DNA of 64,000 nucleotides from NCBI GenBank assembly GCA_022539475.1, contig VCMS01000049.1, positions 62,001 to 126,000 on the forward strand, in the 5' to 3' direction. Source of the DNA: Gracilaria domingensis. Its lineage: Eukaryota > Rhodophyta > Florideophyceae > Gracilariales > Gracilariaceae. Made by a program: the position numbers and the translations under genes. Positions 10,800 to 21,863 of the stretch are shown here, piece after piece (the stretch's first letter is position 1; the number at the start of each line of letters is the position of its first letter). Under the pieces are notes generated by a model that was not told the DNA's origin, searched no databases, and saw only the letters and a program-made list of their open reading frames with translations.

Positions 10800-13700
10800 G
10801 TATGAGTAATTTCCCTGAACTTAGTCTTAATTCCTGGTCACGGGTTTGCCTGGTACACATCAGTATATGACTAGTAGTAACTAGTGGTTGCCATCGAAAT
10901 GGTTTAGACACGTGGGACACGGTGGAGCTGACCGGAGGTTGGCCACTACACGTGGACGTTTGCCACAATTGGTGGGATATTTAGTCGATATTATTTATTA
11001 ATTTTAGTGAGGATACTATTTACAGCGACGGCGTGGCCGCCGTCGCACCAATAAAGTTCCCCAACCAGGGTGATCCTATTTCAAGGATCTTGGCTCTAGC
11101 CACGCTCGCCTTCGGCGGTGCACAACTCCTTATCGGAGGGACTCCTCGCTCTCACGGTGCGGCTATTCACCCTGCGTCCCCGCAGAACCCAATTTTAGGA
11201 GTGTCTCACCTTTGTTTTTTGTGTTCGACCATATATAGGGAATACCCCGGCGATACGCCGTACCTCTCTTGTTTCTTTACTTTTCCCTCTCTTTCCCTTT
11301 CCCCAATCTGTGGTTTCGTCCCTCTTTCGAGGCTGCTACACTCACGTGTGAGTCACAATTCTCTGCTCAACTCTCAACGCTCCGTCGTGACGGTTTGGCC
11401 CCGGTCTTACACCCGGCTAGTTCTGCCATTCCAGAGAGGGTCTGTTCTTTGGGTTGCCCTCAGTAGAGGAAGATCCCGAACGTATTCGTTGTGCTTTCCT
11501 GCTTGCAGGCATTGCACTACAAAGTAGTCTCCCGACCTAGAAGGTTGACTCACTATTGTGTACCCTCTTTGAGGTTCTTTTGGAAGTTCCCGTGTAACGG
11601 TTGGTGTGGATACCGATGTCTCGAAAGCCCTTCGATGCGGAGCCTGCGATCACCCGCAGTCGTTCCACCAACGGTGGTAATCCAACGGATGGTCAGCCTC
11701 CTTCGAGGATACCAGTTCGCCCTGGATCGACCGTGGGTAACAGGCCGTCCTCGCGGACGTCTAACCCGCCGGCGCTCCGTACACTTCCGTTTTCGCCGCT
11801 AATCTCTCCCACTGATGGGATTGCTCCGGCATCTGCCGTTGCTGAACCGGCTCCTGCCGGGCAGGTGAAGGCTAACGCCGAGGCGTCTCAGTCCCGTCGG
11901 GAGAGGGTTGACAACCCCCACGGTACAACCCTGAAAGAGCAGGTTCGCAGGCTGCGAGCTGCTCACAATTCCCTTATGGGAGTCCGTGCTTCCCTCACGG
12001 GAGAAGTCCGAACTCTCCTGGTGGAAGTTCGCACATTTCCTGTGAAGGATGTCGCAGAGGATCTCCATATCCTACGGTCCGATGTCAACTCCGTGCTGGA
12101 ATGCATTGGAGGACCCGCTGCCTTCGTGGAAGGAATTGAGACGCGATTCGATCGGATTCGAAGCCGTCTCGAGAGGTTGGAGAAGGCCGCTATCGCGGAA
12201 CTCGCCACTCCGGCGGAGCCGGTTGAAGTGTCGCATCGCGACAAGAACACCGGTCGGAACAAATCTCGCAGCAAGCGGAAGGTCAAGGAGGACAATCAGT
12301 ACTCCGACTCGGACTCGAGTTCGTCAGACGACGCACCGGATGTTCCGGATAGTTCGGATTCATCCGATTCCTGATCCGACAATGGTCGTGCAGGGCACTC
12401 ATCACGCTCTAAGTGGTCATTGGCCACGCAAGGGGTTCTTCGTACCCGGTCGAAGGAACGGAAGCACTCCGGGCTGAAAGAGCTGAAGCCAACGAACCGG
12501 ATGTATCGGAAGTTACTTTCATACCGGTACTACCGTTTGGATGATTCCTCATTGGATCGCACACCCCGTGGGACGGCTAAGGTGAAGGACTGCATCCGCC
12601 GTATGCAGCTCTCACTGCGTAACCAGACCTTTTCTGGAGACGACCCAGTCCTGGTGCTCTATCTTCTCCCCCGTTTCGTGGCGGAGGCCGATGTTCTCGG
12701 GATGAACAAAGGCCAGGCCTACATTGCGTTGCCGTATTTCTTACGGGGAGTGGCCGAAGACCAGTTCAACTCTGTAAGAGGCTCATCTCGTGCCTCCAAA
12801 GGAGGGGTTACGTGCTGGCCGGAAGCGGTATAATACTTGCTGCGCTCGTATGCCACCGACGATGCAATCGGCACGGCCATCCTGGCACTCCGGAACACCC
12901 GGCAGAAGTCTGGAGAGACGGAAACCGATTACTCGGTACGCCTGAATAAGGCTTTCCACCGTTGTGGTAATGTCTACCCGGCAGGGGAACGTTGTACGAT
13001 GCTAGTAGACGGCCTCGACCCGGCCATCAAGACCTTGGTCGCCCGCTACCGCGAGGATAAGCGGAAGATTACCTACCTCGAGTTAGTTCAGTACGCTCAA
13101 GCGGAGGGTGATGCACTTCGTGCACGAGGTCCTGTCCCGAGGTCGAAGTTCGCCAAGGCGTTGATGATGGAGACTGGCTCCGTATCTTTGTCGCTGCTAG
13201 CGAGCGAGGCCTCCCTGAAGGAGTATGACAACGTCCAGTTGGCCCAAAAATGCCTGAGTTCCATTCCAACTACGGAACTACCGACGACGACGGATGCTTC
13301 TTTCGATACCGCTCGAGACGGTACGTTGCTTTACGCAGATTCCAACAGTGTGAACGGGCCAAGAATCCCGTTTGCGAACGAAGCAACCCGTTTTCAACGG
13401 CCTGGATGGGAGGACACACGCCCCAGGGTAGGGTTCACCGATTCTCGGAATGATACCCCGCGTTTGGGAATGGCAACGCCGATCTGTCACCTTTGCTACA
13501 CGCATGGTCACATTTCGCCGCAGTGTCTCCTCTCGATGAGGGATATGCGCATGGTCAGGGTGAACAATGTAGCTTTGACTCCGGAGGAGAAGAAAACCGT
13601 CTCTATGACGTCGTACTTGCGTGCGAAGACGGACTTCTCTCACGCTGTCGCAGCACCACCGCCGCAGCGGAATGTCCAAACATCGCCCGTGCATCCAAAC

Positions 13701-14100
13701 CCTCTGCCTGTTTCCGAACCCCATACCGGTAACGAGGGACCCCGTGGCCAGCGAGCCCAAGCACTCGTCGCCAAGTAACCTGAGCAGGCGCCGCAGGCGG
13801 AAGTTCAGGAAAACTGAAAGAGGGAGTCTCCCTTTCGGGAGAGTCGTCCTCAGAGTTGAGGCTATTGACGCTAGAGGCGTCCTTGCCTCGCTCTCCGGTG
13901 AAAGTCCTCTCGATGAAAAACGCCGCAGACGCGGATTCGGAGCACATCGGTGTCCTGCGTCGACCGTCGATACGGGTAAGGAATAACCGTACCTCGGACC
14001 GAATCATGGTGATGGCCAAGCGAAAATATGAGGTGTACGCTGACTTTGGCCTGAGCCCTCAGTTTATGGTGCGTTACCTGCGTCTGTCTCTTGCAGATGC
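10800..14100 (+). mobile_element. Ty3/gypsy fossil B, 5' part: leader and Gag, broken
   Basis: This is the leader and Gag region of a second gypsy element. The Gag part spans about 11,601-13,778. It starts with a Pro/Ser-rich region and a coiled-coil-like stretch, then an acidic Ser/Asp tract, then a capsid-like region. It ends with a CCHC zinc knuckle (CHLCYTHGHISPQC, C-x2-C-x4-H-x4-C) at about 13,486-13,527, typical of nucleocapsid. Gag carries a few breaks. The sequence then runs into the 14.1-30.7 kb block, and gypsy sequence is seen again only at the integrase tail near 30.75 kb. No paired LTRs were found. Apparent age is moderate. Confidence 0.75.
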
Positions 14101-14113
14101 TAGTTTTTGGCGA

Positions 14114-14213
14114 GGGTCGTCCAGAAATTGGCAAGGGTCGTCCAGTAAATTTTTTGAAAAAATATCGAGATCAATTATTTCAAAATCTGCAGATAATTGC
14201 TTGGGTCGTCCAG
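14114..14213 (+). repeat. three copies of GGGTCGTCCAG
   Basis: The 11-mer GGGTCGTCCAG occurs at 14,114, 14,135 and 14,203, each followed by an A/T-rich segment. It lies exactly where the gypsy Gag reading fades, so it may mark subterminal sequence of the inserted block. No mirrored copy was seen near 30.6 kb. Confidence 0.5.
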
Positions 14214-14511
14214 AATCGCTGTGCAGTAAATACTGGTGGGTTTTCCACTCGTGCTAGTTCTTTAGTCGAGGGCTACCTGAACTGTATTTCGCGAAGTCTA
14301 GGTTCAGTTTCCATTAAGGTGCACATTACACGATACCTTCTACGGAATGATACCCTGCAACGCATGGAATACTGGTGCTAGTACAGATGATGCCCATTAT
14401 GAAATCATACCGTTTTATTCGTATCTATTCTTCTATCGACCGCTTTTGCTAACCACTATTTCGCTATATTACGTGTACCATTTCCCCATGATGGATCGGG
14501 TGTAGGCGCAA

Positions 14512-14531
14512 TCTGCGGCAGATGCCGCAGA
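14512..14531. repeat. short perfect hairpin (9-bp arms)
   Basis: TCTGCGGCA and TGCCGCAGA are separated by two bases. It is the first of three closely spaced hairpins. Confidence 0.7.
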
Positions 14532-14578
14532 CTGCACCTCCACCATAGTGCGGTATCGGTAGAACACATACGCACTCC

Positions 14579-14611
14579 GAGAGGATGAGGCGCGAAGCGC
14601 CTCATCCTCTC
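14579..14611. repeat. perfect hairpin (15-bp arms, GAA loop)
   Basis: The left arm is GAGAGGATGAGGCGC and the right arm is GCGCCTCATCCTCTC, with a 3-base loop. It sits one base before a second long hairpin. There is no T-run after it, so it is not a simple terminator. Confidence 0.8.
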
Positions 14612-14612
14612 C

Positions 14613-14664
14613 GTTCCTCATGTAGGGAACCATGCCCAGATGCATGGTTCCCTACTTGAGGAAC
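14613..14664. repeat. long hairpin (23-24-bp arms, one mismatch)
   Basis: Both outer ends read GTTCCTCA/TGAGGAAC and the inner arms are GTAGGGAACCATGC and GCATGGTTCCCTAC. With the preceding hairpin it forms a cruciform-prone cluster of about 90 bp upstream of the transposase. Confidence 0.8.
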
Positions 14665-14989
14665 CTGCACCTGCAACTCGTGAGCTACGTCCGCATCAAA
14701 AGTCATTTACCTGTATACGCAAGCAGAAAGTATCCATAAGTTAGTCAATGATCCGTTAGATACATTTGAAATGCGATGGAACGTACCATTGATAAAACAA
14801 AACAGAAACGTTGCGCTAGAAAAGTCGAGGGACCTGGTAACTCGCAAACGGAAGAAGAAGCAGGAAAGGGATCGGTTAGATTACCAACCCACCATATCAT
14901 CGTAAACCGCGAAAGGTGTCGAAGCGAGAACTCACAAGCAACGACACCAAGAATACCCATGCAGCAAACATACCGCAAAATGCGATAAA

Positions 14990-15420
14990 CGAGAGAGCAG
15001 CCTATGTCGCAACCAAGTACCAGAATCGACTATCCCGCAAGCCAGTCAACCAAGATCGCCAATACAAGAAGATCAACGTAAGGCGCGAGAAGAGAGGCGA
15101 GTCTATGAGGCAACCAAGTCAAACCATATCGCCAATGCACCAAAAGTAACGCAAGACGCGATAAGAGAGAGACCATCCTATGGCGCAACCTAGTCAACCA
15201 AGATTGCCAATGATGAACCTATCGCCCGAGCCAGTCAACCAATATCAACCAATATCGCCAATACACCAAAAGCAGCGCAAGACGCGAGAAGAGAGAAGAG
15301 TCTATGGCGGAACCAAGATCGCCAACAAACCAAAAGTAGCGCAAGATGCGAGAAGCTAGAGACGCCTATGGCGCAACAAAGTGAACCAAGATCGGCAATA
15401 CCGCGTGATAGGTTACACGA
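14990..15420 (+). repeat. diverged tandem repeats, unit about 60-80 bp
   Basis: Four to five units share, in order, TATGGCGCAAC, AAGTCAACCAAGATCGCCAA, ACACCAAAAG(T/C)A and GCGCAAGACGCGAGAAGAGA. Copies start near 15,000, 15,104, 15,179, 15,303 and 15,366 with variable spacing. Subterminal repeat arrays are common in CMC/EnSpm transposons, where transposase or an accessory protein binds them. That role is inferred from position, about 0.7-1.1 kb upstream of the transposase. Confidence 0.6.
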
Positions 15421-15785
15421 GCAGTCAGAGATCGATCTTGAGAGACGAAATGAAACTGGTTGCGTACTTACAGTCGTTGTGGACGTCGGAAGAAATACAA
15501 AGGACGCACGTCAAATAGTGGTTACCTTCAATCACGTCAATGTTAGTAGCAAGACGTAGAACAAGATGGAACATATCGTAAGCAGAACGTAGTTGAACAA
15601 ATGGAACGAGTTGGAGGCTGAAAACGGGAACCCGGTAACCCAAAGCTTATTTTCTGCCGTTTACATGTCGAATAGCGCGAAAAAACGTGGTGAGGATGGG
15701 TTAGTTTAGAGCAAAGATACATAGAAGAATATGGAAGAGAACCTACGAAAAGACTGCACGGAATACATCCGTGAGATACGGATGA

Positions 15786-15860
15786 CTCCGTCCTACTTTT
15801 TTCCGCCCTCTACTTTAAGGAACCTCCATAAAGTACAGGGAGGAAAAAAGAAGGACGGAG
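15786..15860. repeat. imperfect 75-bp inverted repeat
   Basis: The arms are CTCCGTCCTACTTTTTTCC... and ...GGAAAAAAGAAGGACGGAG. They meet near 15,823 with a handful of mismatches. It lies 270 bp upstream of the transposase start codon. Confidence 0.65.
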
Positions 15861-16133
15861 GGGAGTATAACGCGAGGATGTGGATGGCACGGATCACGAC
15901 GGTAAGGGAAGGTCGGACGTCGGAGGCGCGGCGGCGGCGGCGGAGGGAAGAGATTTATTTTTCTGTGCGAGATTGGACAGGTGTACAGCGTACAACGTTG
16001 CGAAACCACAGGTTTATAACCAGTGGTAGATAATACGAGAAGTACACCCTTTTGTTGAGGTCGACGTGTACCTACGTTCCTTTTTGAACGAAAGCACGTG
16101 ATTTAAACTCAAAATATATTCTCCGTTCTCAGC

Positions 16134-19100
16134 ATGACGTCGATCTTGACTGTCGCTCGACCTCCTTCTCCCTTCGGACGCCCTTCCCTTGCAGTCTTTG
16201 TCGTCGTTTCTCGTTCAGTTCTTCTTCCCATGGTCTACTACTGTACACATAAGAAGCGTGGGTGCCCCTTCGTTACTCGCCGAGGAGTCTTATCCCTTCA
16301 ACAGCATGTCAACCATTGCCCGTTTCGTCTGAAAGCAGCGCTGGAAGACGACAATAGCCGGCCCATTCGGAGAAGCAAGCGTCTCAAGCTTTCCGCACCC
16401 GCGCCCGCATCTTCCGAAACGGTCACTGCCCCTTGTCGCCTTCCCGAGCCTCCAATGTCCGAGGACATCGTCGACCCCACTCCGTGCGCCCCTCCCATTC
16501 CGGACACTTCGCATTGTGTTTCTCCTTCCCCGGCTCCCGCGTCATTAGAGCGAGAACACGGAAGCAGTTCCCGCCCAGTGCCTTCTGAGGAGGCCCTCGG
16601 TGATTTGCATATGGATTATCTCACGGTTTGTCTGGCTTCAGTAGCTTCCAACCTTGGTCATCGTGAGGCGGACGAGCTAATTGGGCTACTTCGGGACCCG
16701 CGATTCTCGCAAAAGCGATTCAACGAGACCATAACAAGTTCCAAGCGCTGTACAGAACTGAAGAAGGCCATTTTCGAACGATACGCCTCAAAGGACGGTT
16801 TCAATCGCAGAACTGTCTCGCCAGAAGGATGTAAGTTCAGCGCCACCCTCTACACGAGAGACCCCGTTCAGACACTTGTGAAACAGCTCCAGTTGGCTAA
16901 CAACGAAAACACATTCTTCCACCCTATACCTCAGACCCACTCCACGAAAATATCTCACCCCATGTCCGGCTCTCTCGCAAGAGACGCCACCTCAAAACTT
17001 AAGGAAATGGTCATGGGCTCTTTGGATAGTAGAATAGTGTGGTACTCCCAAGAAATAAGTTACAGTGAATCTTTCGTAGGTCTTCTGCAGGTATACACCG
17101 ATAAGTCTTCAACAACTCTAAAGCAAACATCGGTTACCGCCTATCCTCTTCACCTCATATTTCTCAACTTCTCCGACCAGCTTCGCCGTAAGTGTATCCG
17201 TGATGACCTCACAGTAGTGGCATACTTCCCTACCACACTGATCGAGGTTTCCGCATCTGAAGCAGACGCAATGCCATTTGTTTCTAGCAAGTCTCTACGC
17301 GAGTCCAGGATGCAAATCCTTCAAGAATCTCTTCGTCAAGTCCTGGAGCCCATTCTAAATCTCACGCAGAAAGGTTTTCAGTTCATCGGCGAAGACAAAC
17401 TAAGTCGAGTGTGCCATCCTCTGCTTGCAAGTTATTGTGCGGATATTCCTGAGGCTAAGGACATTATGTCTATTCTTCATGGCACCAAAACGGAAAGCCC
17501 GTGTCATAGATGCAAAGCCCCTCGCTCATCTTTATGCAGTCCTATTCCCACCTCATTCAACGGACGTTCTCAAAAGCACACGAAAAGCATCCGAAAGACA
17601 TACACAGCTATCTTGCAACATGCACAAAAAGACGAGGCGGAAAGACGTCCACGTCGTGCGAGGGAGAGGAGATCTCAAGCGGATACTCTGATGCGTTCAA
17701 ATTCCATATCTCTCATTCCTTCGTTCCTCGAAACTTCCGTAAGCCTTGGAATGATCCCGGGATTGTCTCCATACAGTCTGTTCTCATTCGAACCATTACA
17801 CAACTTGCATCTCGGCATCTCAAAGTTGATAAAAACGGCCACAGTCGAGAGACTGCAGTCAGACACCCTGTGCACCACATTAGGAACATCTGCATCGCGT
17901 TCATTTCGAACGATACGCACCCAACTCCTCAACCATGCAAACGCAATTATAGCTGCCATAGAACGCGATTCTCCTGCCAAAGGTTTACATATCGATTTCT
18001 CCACGCAGGAGAAAGGCAAATCTTTGAATGGTATCTTCACGAAAGACGGTCTCCGTGGAATGCTGGAGGCCAAAAACTACAAAGCACTTGACATGGTCTT
18101 TCCCTTCATAGGAGCATTCTTTGACATATGCTGTGGAGAACAGGACGTTGCCCCAATCACAACCGTTTTCTCTCAGTACTCGGACTTGCTCTCGACCTTA
18201 TTCAGATACAATCGTGACCCGTATTGGACTGAAAGCTCTCTCCTGTGTCTTAGTTCGGAGATTGAAGCCTTCAAGCGTTCCGCAACAAAGACTCTGGCGG
18301 ATTTTCATCCCTCCAGACTGAGAACTCTGAAGTTTCATCTTCTCGATCATCTCGTGGACGATATTCGCCGTCTGGGAAGTATCAAGTATTACGACGCAGG
18401 CATATACGAACATGCACACCTGCTATTTAAAAGACACTACAAAAAGACGTCCAGAAGAACAGCAACGGCTGTGGAGGAGACTATTCGCTCCATTGAGCAC
18501 GGACATGTTAGAAAGCAATGGAATGGCAATACTCCTTACCAGCGTAATCCAGGTTTACCAGGAACTTCCACACAGCTTCCTCGGTTTGCAATGAGAGGGC
18601 GTTCTTTCACTTTACGAGCTCTTCAACATTGTGTTTCAAGCATGTCCAGTTCAAAAACATGGACTGCTGTTAGAGAAATGTTCTCAAGTACGGACACAAG
18701 GTCGATTCTTGATCAAATTGGTGAACAGGCCCTTCCTCCTTTCCTCAGTCTCGTGAAAGAAACACTGGATGAGCACTCTATTACATACTTCCCAGAAAAG
18801 ACAAGGATAACTCTGGTGAATTCGGCCGTCGTGAAAGGCGGTTTCGTTCCGACTCTTGAACACTTCGATTCGTCTTCTAAGGCACTTAAGCTGGGACGAC
18901 CCAAATACCCCATCATCCAACGTGTCTTCGCTTCTCCAGCATTTAGTCCCAGTAGAAAGCCAAAGTTTTCCACTGTATTGGTAAGCGGAGAAGATTCAGA
19001 GACTTGGGTTGCCCAGGTAGTCGCTCTGATTCGAATATCTCTCCTTGATTCTGCACTTACCGCACCAGAGGTGGCATTCGTCCGGTATTTCGAGGTTTTA

Positions 19101-19409
19101 CCCCCCGCAACAAACATCGACCACATATTGAAATGCATATCTTTACGGTGGGCTACAAACGATGAAAAGAACCACACTCTTCCGTTCCCTCGTCATTCCA
19201 AAGCGGAGACTATCGTAGACTTAACTCCTTGGTACGGGATGGTTCCGGCTTCTGCACTACAGGGAACTGTCCATGTTGTTCGATCAAACTACCCTGCTCC
19301 ACCTTTTTGTCCTCCACTTCAATGGTTCCAACACCGATTCTACATCAATCGATTCTATCATGATTCAGATAAAGGACCAACTGAGCACGTTGATCTTGTA
19401 CAGCCTTAA
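16134..19409 (+). CDS. Plavaka-like (CMC superfamily) DNA transposase, 1091 aa
   Basis: This is an uninterrupted frame of 1091 residues starting at ATG 16,134. A second ATG at 16,230 has a good context (CCCATGG) and may be the true start. Near the N-terminus Cys37, Cys44, His58 and Cys62 form a likely zinc finger. The centre has the Plavaka signature: VYTDKSSTTLKQTSVTAYP (Asp323), then IFLNF and VVAYFP. Further on is SFEPLHNLHLGISK (residues 551-564), where family members usually have Asp-x-x-His; here Glu553 precedes PLH. The C-terminal IYEHAHLLFKRHYKKTSRR carries Glu759, a candidate third catalytic residue. The long open frame suggests recent activity. It would act in the nucleus, excising and inserting an element by a DDE/D mechanism. 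It is tail-to-tail with the next gene. Confidence 0.85.
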   Translation: MTSILTVARPPSPFGRPSLAVFVVVSRSVLLPMVYYCTHKKRGCPFVTRRGVLSLQQHVNHCPFRLKAALEDDNSRPIRRSKRLKLSAPAPASSETVTAPCRLPEPPMSEDIVDPTPCAPPIPDTSHCVSPSPAPASLEREHGSSSRPVPSEEALGDLHMDYLTVCLASVASNLGHREADELIGLLRDPRFSQKRFNETITSSKRCTELKKAIFERYASKDGFNRRTVSPEGCKFSATLYTRDPVQTLVKQLQLANNENTFFHPIPQTHSTKISHPMSGSLARDATSKLKEMVMGSLDSRIVWYSQEISYSESFVGLLQVYTDKSSTTLKQTSVTAYPLHLIFLNFSDQLRRKCIRDDLTVVAYFPTTLIEVSASEADAMPFVSSKSLRESRMQILQESLRQVLEPILNLTQKGFQFIGEDKLSRVCHPLLASYCADIPEAKDIMSILHGTKTESPCHRCKAPRSSLCSPIPTSFNGRSQKHTKSIRKTYTAILQHAQKDEAERRPRRARERRSQADTLMRSNSISLIPSFLETSVSLGMIPGLSPYSLFSFEPLHNLHLGISKLIKTATVERLQSDTLCTTLGTSASRSFRTIRTQLLNHANAIIAAIERDSPAKGLHIDFSTQEKGKSLNGIFTKDGLRGMLEAKNYKALDMVFPFIGAFFDICCGEQDVAPITTVFSQYSDLLSTLFRYNRDPYWTESSLLCLSSEIEAFKRSATKTLADFHPSRLRTLKFHLLDHLVDDIRRLGSIKYYDAGIYEHAHLLFKRHYKKTSRRTATAVEETIRSIEHGHVRKQWNGNTPYQRNPGLPGTSTQLPRFAMRGRSFTLRALQHCVSSMSSSKTWTAVREMFSSTDTRSILDQIGEQALPPFLSLVKETLDEHSITYFPEKTRITLVNSAVVKGGFVPTLEHFDSSSKALKLGRPKYPIIQRVFASPAFSPSRKPKFSTVLVSGEDSETWVAQVVALIRISLLDSALTAPEVAFVRYFEVLPPATNIDHILKCISLRWATNDEKNHTLPFPRHSKAETIVDLTPWYGMVPASALQGTVHVVRSNYPAPPFCPPLQWFQHRFYINRFYHDSDKGPTEHVDLVQP

Positions 19410-21794
19410 ACATTAAGGGCTCCATCTTCTACATGTTCACCTTGTGGTGCCTTTTCTTGTGATCCTGTGTTAATTCCGAAATCGTTCATGTCCATTTCCT
19501 TGAACTCCATATCCCCTTCCTCGCATTCACCAACGAAGGAATCGCTAATAGACCCCAATCTTCGGCTCACACTGTCAATAAAAAATTGTTCTTTCACAGT
19601 GAGGTAAAGTCTTCCGTTCGACGGCATTCGATATCCAAATGTAGCCTCTCTCATGTCATTACCAAGAACCTTAGTCCAATCTTCCGTTGTCGTTCCAAAA
19701 TTATGAAACTCGCTGGAATTGGTCCTCAAGACATGTTGCCTAACATCCCCAGAACATTCTTTAAACACAGAGGTAGCAGTTCAGCAAACTTCTTTGTAAA
19801 CAGTTTCTGTCTCTGGCCACCCCTTGACACATCCGTACTTAGAAGGCTCACAACCGTCAACACCCAAGCGTCCAAACGTGCGAGCAACAGTATTGTGCCG
19901 TCTAAAAAGGTGCCCGTATCCTTGTCTTCCACATCATACCCAATAAACTCCTTCAGCACTTGTACCCCGACACGGTTTCGGAAGAACAAGTCTTGATCTT
20001 CCGTCGGCATATCCTCGACATTGTCCGCATTGGAGTACTTTAGACGAACAAATGGGGCTTTTCTCCACCATGAAGTGTTCGGTACACCATTTTCGTCAAG
20101 ACGCAGTATGTTCTCCTGCGCTTCCTTCAACTGCATTGTGAGTTCGTCAGCATTCTCTTCTACCAGCTTTGTTCTTCTCCAAATCAGATCGTACCCCAGG
20201 AGCAGAAATAGTTTATCCCTCGTATTTCTCTTACGAACGCCCACGACGTCACTCATGGTCTGCCGCATTCTCTGCCTAAGGCACATATCTGCACAAAGTT
20301 CCAGTATACACCTGTCGGTAAGAGATGCTTTTCTAATACCTTCCCAGCTCAACTCCTTCAACTCGCTTTCAACCATTTTCTTCAGCAAAGCATCTGGCCC
20401 CCCTCTACCGACGGTGTGAACATGCCAAAACTGCCCAAGAGCTCCACGGGGTTTTTAGGAACCATGTATGAACCACCTTCCTCCGGCTCAATAAGCCCTT
20501 CCCCACTCTCAGTTGCGTCTTCCACCTTCTCGGCACGGTTACCCCAATTTCGGGTGAGCGACTCACCTTCGAGCCATAGCTCACTTGTTTCTCTCCTTGC
20601 CCACGTCAGCATGTTGTGATACACTGCTCGAGCAACCCTCGAAACTCGTCGCACACCTCAATTTTATGCTTCTTTCGACCTGTCTGCCCAGGTTCACCAG
20701 CACGTGTACTCCTATCTCCCTCCTGTTTCAGTGCCCCTCTTAGCCCTTCAATGACTAGATCCTTCTCTTCAAGCCTCTTTTTAAAGCCGTACTCTGCTCT
20801 TGGGCGACCTTCACTAGAATTCCCCGAACCATCAAGTCCTCTTGTAGCGTCTTAACCTTTTCTTTCAAGCAATTCAGTTCATTTAAAAGATCAGGTCTGT
20901 TCATAGAGCTTGAATTCACACCAGTTTGGATATCTTCCGTTATTTCCCTAGCTTCTTCGGCGACAGGCCCGGTAATGCCGCAGGATTCGGTGTTATTTCG
21001 TTATCGGAACTATCTTCATGTGCCATAGCCTTAGCCACGAGAGGCTGCAGGCGTTCTGTGTCCACCCTTGGCACGGCTCCGAGCTCCAACTCCCGTGTAT
21101 GTCCTCCTCCATGGCATGGTATATCAGATGAATTGGGCCTCGTACGAGCTGCAACGGCCCCCGTTCTGGAAAGAGGGGAAGGTCGAAAAGTAACTCGTCT
21201 ATCAGTTGTCTCTCGATTTCTTATTGTGTTTCTCCCTTGTCCGGACCCATTGCGAGGCATGATACGATTCATAGCGGCCCCAGTTCTAGAAGAGAGGGAT
21301 GGACGTGACGATCTTAATATACTAGGACTCTCACGACTTCTCGTCATTGTCCCTTGTTGTCCAGATCCACTGGGCGGCGTAACCCGCGCCCCAGTAGCTC
21401 CGGTCTTCGATATCGGCGGGGACATGAAGGTTTTGGTGTCATACGAACCTCTTCGGTTCCAGTTGTCATGCCCTCCTGTCCTGACCCGCTGGGCCGAGTT
21501 ACCTCATCTTCTTGAGGAGCAGAGACAGATGCACGATTTGCATTATCGGCAGTTGACGGCACGACATCGTTCGCTGATCCACGAATTCTTGACGCAATCC
21601 GGAAGACGCTCCGCTGCGAGATGGGCGAGAGGGTCTGTAGAAGGACGCCCACTGACTCTCTCCTTCGTCGAGGACGACTTCCGTTTAGGAAGTGCGGTGC
21701 TTGTAGCCTGATTCGTATCATCCGATGCTCTTCTCTTCTTCTGTCCACTCTTGTTCCGCTGCGTACTATTTCGCTTTCTCGGCGTTATACCCAT
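19406..21794 (-). pseudogene. unknown gene of the composite element, frame-interrupted
   Basis: A chain of minus-strand frames (21,794-21,543, 21,748-21,344, 21,425-20,940, 20,654-20,382, 20,388-19,726 and 19,768-19,406) reads like one protein whose frame changes several times. The cause may be decay, sequencing error or tiny introns. The start is ATG 21,794, followed by a Lys/Arg-rich nuclear-type N-terminus (KKRRASDD). Next comes a low-complexity part with repeated P-x-x-GSGQ units (RPSGSGQ, PPSGSGQ, RNGSGQ), then a more regular, charged helical part (19.7-20.4 kb) with Trp-rich and Cys-rich spots. The C-terminus is acidic. Its stop overlaps the transposase stop (shared TTAA). No family was recognised; an accessory DNA-binding protein is possible but unproven. 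Confidence 0.5.
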
Positions 21795-21831
21795 GCTGTG
21801 GAGATAAACAGGGTAATGAAACGAAATTGTT

Positions 21832-21863
21832 GGGGAGGGGGGGAGGGGGTGGGGGGGGGGGTG
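21832..21863 (+). repeat. G-run (quadruplex-capable) upstream of the minus gene
   Basis: About 32 bases are almost pure G on the plus strand, interrupted by single A or T. Four or more G-tracts make a G-quadruplex possible. It starts 38 bp upstream of the ATG at 21,794, so it may influence expression of that gene, or it may be a sequencing-difficult spot. Confidence 0.7.

Noticed and set aside
14579-14664. The paired hairpins as bacterial-type rho-independent terminators
   Set aside because: There is no U-tract after either stem, and the neighbouring genes are eukaryotic in style.
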